A stretch of 9,366 nucleotides of DNA from GCA-002780795 sp964545385 (GTDB lineage Bacteria; Patescibacteriota; Microgenomatia; UBA1406; GWC2-37-13). The notes beneath the pieces are model-generated. The model saw only the letters and a list, made by a program, of their open reading frames with translations, made no database searches and was not told the DNA's origin. This document shows, one piece after another, positions 7,936 through 9,366 of the stretch. Each line of letters begins with the position of its first letter. Within the stretch, counting starts at the first letter, position 1. The position numbers were made by a program, and so were the translations under genes. The stretch is from assembly GCA_964545385.1 (NCBI GenBank), contig CAZJFG010000023.1, positions 1 through 9,366 of the forward strand, read 5' to 3'.

Positions 7936-9300
7936 TTACTTTCTTTTTACGGTATAAAGGTAAGGGTAGAATAAAAATAATGCCGGCGGATCGTCATTTA
8001 GTGCTTTCTGAAAATCTTTATAAATTTGAATTCTTTCTTTGATTAAAAATTTTGCACGGCCATCTTCGAGTAGTTTGTCAATTTTTAAATTTGTATAGTT
8101 ACTTATATTTGTAGATTTTTGCGAAGAGTGCCAAAAATAATATTGATCAGGATCATCCGGAATTTTCCAGTAAGCAAGCAAAACATCGAAATTCTCGGGT
8201 AAATTTTGAGTAAGGTAATTTATCGCAGGATTCAGACCGATTTCCTTCATATCATCACTTATCAAATCGGCCAAGTCCGAATACTCATAGTAGGTATAAA
8301 AATTTATATTCGCCGATTGGCTAGCAGATAGATTGTTCAAAATAATTTCCCTAGCAGTTTCAGGTTCATATACTGCGGGTTTAGTTTGTGTATTGTAAGC
8401 CCAGGAAGTTGGTGGAATCGATGTTAAGGCAATTTGACCGAAGTCTTTGAACTTTGCATTATTAATTCCCATCCTTATAGCCGATCGGATATCACGTTCG
8501 GCAAGTAAAGGATTTTTAAAGTTGAAATAAAGCGTTAGAAGCCTTGTATAATCAACTGAAGATACTATTTTCGTATTTTTCCACTGATAAAACTGATCAA
8601 CAAGAGCTTTTTTAGAGGTTGAAAATTCAGTTATTTCGCCTTTTTTATAAGCAACAATCAACTCATCGTCGCTTCCATAGAACTTATAAATAATATTTGG
8701 GATGCCTTTTTTATTGGGGAGAAGATAAACTTCGTTAATGACGCCATTTTTCATAGAAATTTTGCCGGTTCGATACAATCCGCCAACGCCATTCAGCGGG
8801 TATCGAATTAAAGGTTTATTAAGATAGGTAATAAAAATTGGCAAACTTGATTTAAGTTCAAAGGTAAGAGTATTTTCATCCAATACTTTAAGTTTTACAT
8901 CTTTAAATCGATAATCGACATCATAGGCCGTGAATTTTTTTCCGTCATTCCAAATCAAATTGGGTTTAAGATGGATTAAAAATTTTTTCCCGTTTTCTTG
9001 AGTTTCCCAAGTTGAGGCAAGAGCAGGTACGACTATACCGTCTGGTTTAACGAAGATAAGGCCGTTTGAAACCTTGCCGGTTATTTCGGTTGGCAAACTA
9101 CTTGGGTTACTGTATGTTCCGACTAAACCAATAATTTGTTTTTTTGTAAAGAAAAAACTTTCAAGATAAGGAGATAGGGAAACAAAGCCGACTATAAAAA
9201 TAAAGCTTAAAAGAAACGTCATAGCAATAAGCTTTAAGTTTTTTTTAATAAATTCAATTGCCAACCAGTAATAGTAGCGAAATTTTTTTCGAGCAACCAT
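7936..9300 (-). CDS. Membrane-anchored family-5 extracellular solute-binding protein
   Basis: Resembles the substrate-binding component of peptide/nickel-type ABC transporters (DppA/OppA family, SBP_bac_5), acting outside the cytoplasmic membrane. The protein has 454 residues, shorter than the usual 500-600. A basic N terminus (MVARKKFRYYYW) leads to one hydrophobic segment at about 22-43. No lipobox follows and the protein has no cysteine, so it looks anchored by an uncleaved helix rather than as a lipoprotein. Family-like stretches are PALASTWE (92-99), LIWNDGKKFTAYDV (115-128), LTLYFNFKNPLLAERDIRSAIRMGI (255-279), PDDPDQYYFWHSS (381-393) and ISNYTNLKIDKLLEDGR (399-415). No permease or ATPase gene is in view, and the ligand is unknown. 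Start ATG 9300 has no Shine-Dalgarno sequence. A promoter-like sequence at 9328-9355 precedes it, or it may be read through from an upstream gene ending 2 nt before it. Confidence 0.85.
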   Translation of the reverse strand: MVARKKFRYYYWLAIEFIKKNLKLIAMTFLLSFIFIVGFVSLSPYLESFFFTKKQIIGLVGTYSNPSSLPTEITGKVSNGLIFVKPDGIVVPALASTWETQENGKKFLIHLKPNLIWNDGKKFTAYDVDYRFKDVKLKVLDENTLTFELKSSLPIFITYLNKPLIRYPLNGVGGLYRTGKISMKNGVINEVYLLPNKKGIPNIIYKFYGSDDELIVAYKKGEITEFSTSKKALVDQFYQWKNTKIVSSVDYTRLLTLYFNFKNPLLAERDIRSAIRMGINNAKFKDFGQIALTSIPPTSWAYNTQTKPAVYEPETAREIILNNLSASQSANINFYTYYEYSDLADLISDDMKEIGLNPAINYLTQNLPENFDVLLAYWKIPDDPDQYYFWHSSQKSTNISNYTNLKIDKLLEDGRAKFLIKERIQIYKDFQKALNDDPPALFLFYPYLYTVKRK

Positions 9301-9302
9301 TT

Positions 9303-9366
9303 TTAATAAAAAAGATTAATTACCGAGATTATAAAAAATCCGATTACGAAGACAATAGTTAAAGTC
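9303..9366 (-). CDS. Possible 3' end of an upstream membrane-protein gene (partial)
   Basis: On the minus strand an open frame of 20 codons enters from the right edge and reads TLTIVFVIGFFIISVINLFY before TAA (9305-9303). The peptide is almost entirely hydrophobic, like a C-terminal transmembrane helix. The stop lies 2 nt before the binding-protein ATG, matching the 2-5 nt spacing of the other genes here. A short C-terminal helix of this kind would suit SecE or another small membrane protein, but 20 residues cannot identify it. Chance A/T-rich translation is the alternative. Confidence 0.4.
   Translation of the reverse strand, partial: TLTIVFVIGFFIISVINLFY
9328..9355 (-). promoter_or_regulatory. 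Candidate promoter for the solute-binding protein gene
   Basis: On the minus strand, TTGTCT (9355-9350), a 16-nt spacer, then a perfect TATAAT (9333-9328). A start near 9321 would give a leader of about 20 nt. It overlaps the possible 3' end of an upstream gene, so either this is an internal promoter or one of the two calls is wrong. Confidence 0.45.

Overview
The window looks like a low-GC bacterial chromosome segment, most likely from the Candidate Phyla Radiation (Patescibacteria). A Microgenomates-type member would fit, but this is an inference from gene style, not a placement. The supporting signs are small compact genes separated by 2-5 nt, A/T-rich codons, tRNAs without encoded CCA, no visible Shine-Dalgarno sequences, all-TAA stops, and a membrane-anchored family-5 solute-binding protein.

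Layout: (1) 1-1981, minus strand: the 5' two thirds of a 23S rRNA gene, running off the left edge. (2) 2038-2111, minus: tRNA-Ala(UGC), directly upstream of the 23S gene. (3) 2112-2317: a divergent control region. It holds a near-consensus sigma70 promoter firing left into tRNA-Ala/23S, a five-copy heptamer tandem repeat and possible hairpins in that leader, and a back-to-back promoter firing right into ppsA. No 16S rRNA lies between the promoter and tRNA-Ala, so the 16S and 23S genes appear unlinked here. (4) 2318-7469, plus: a tight cluster of ppsA (PEP synthase), eno (enolase), ruvA and ruvB (Holliday junction branch migration). (5) 7562-7919, plus: a four-tRNA array, Arg(UCU), Leu(UAA), Thr(UGU) and Leu(GAG), with an extended -10 promoter just ahead. 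(6) 7936-9300, minus: a 454-residue membrane-anchored family-5 peptide/solute-binding protein, convergent with the tRNA array. (7) 9303-9366, minus: a short hydrophobic reading frame that may be the tail of an upstream membrane-protein gene.

How the genes relate: PpsA and Eno act on neighbouring steps around phosphoenolpyruvate, and RuvA and RuvB form one recombination machine. The four genes share strand and tight spacing and are probably co-transcribed, although the metabolic and repair pairs have no direct functional link. The region is largely housekeeping. I found no defence system, CRISPR array, insertion sequence or phage-like module. The most notable points are the apparently split rRNA operon with its own promoter, the heptamer repeat in its leader, the probably leaderless ppsA transcript, and the cysteine-free anchored binding protein.
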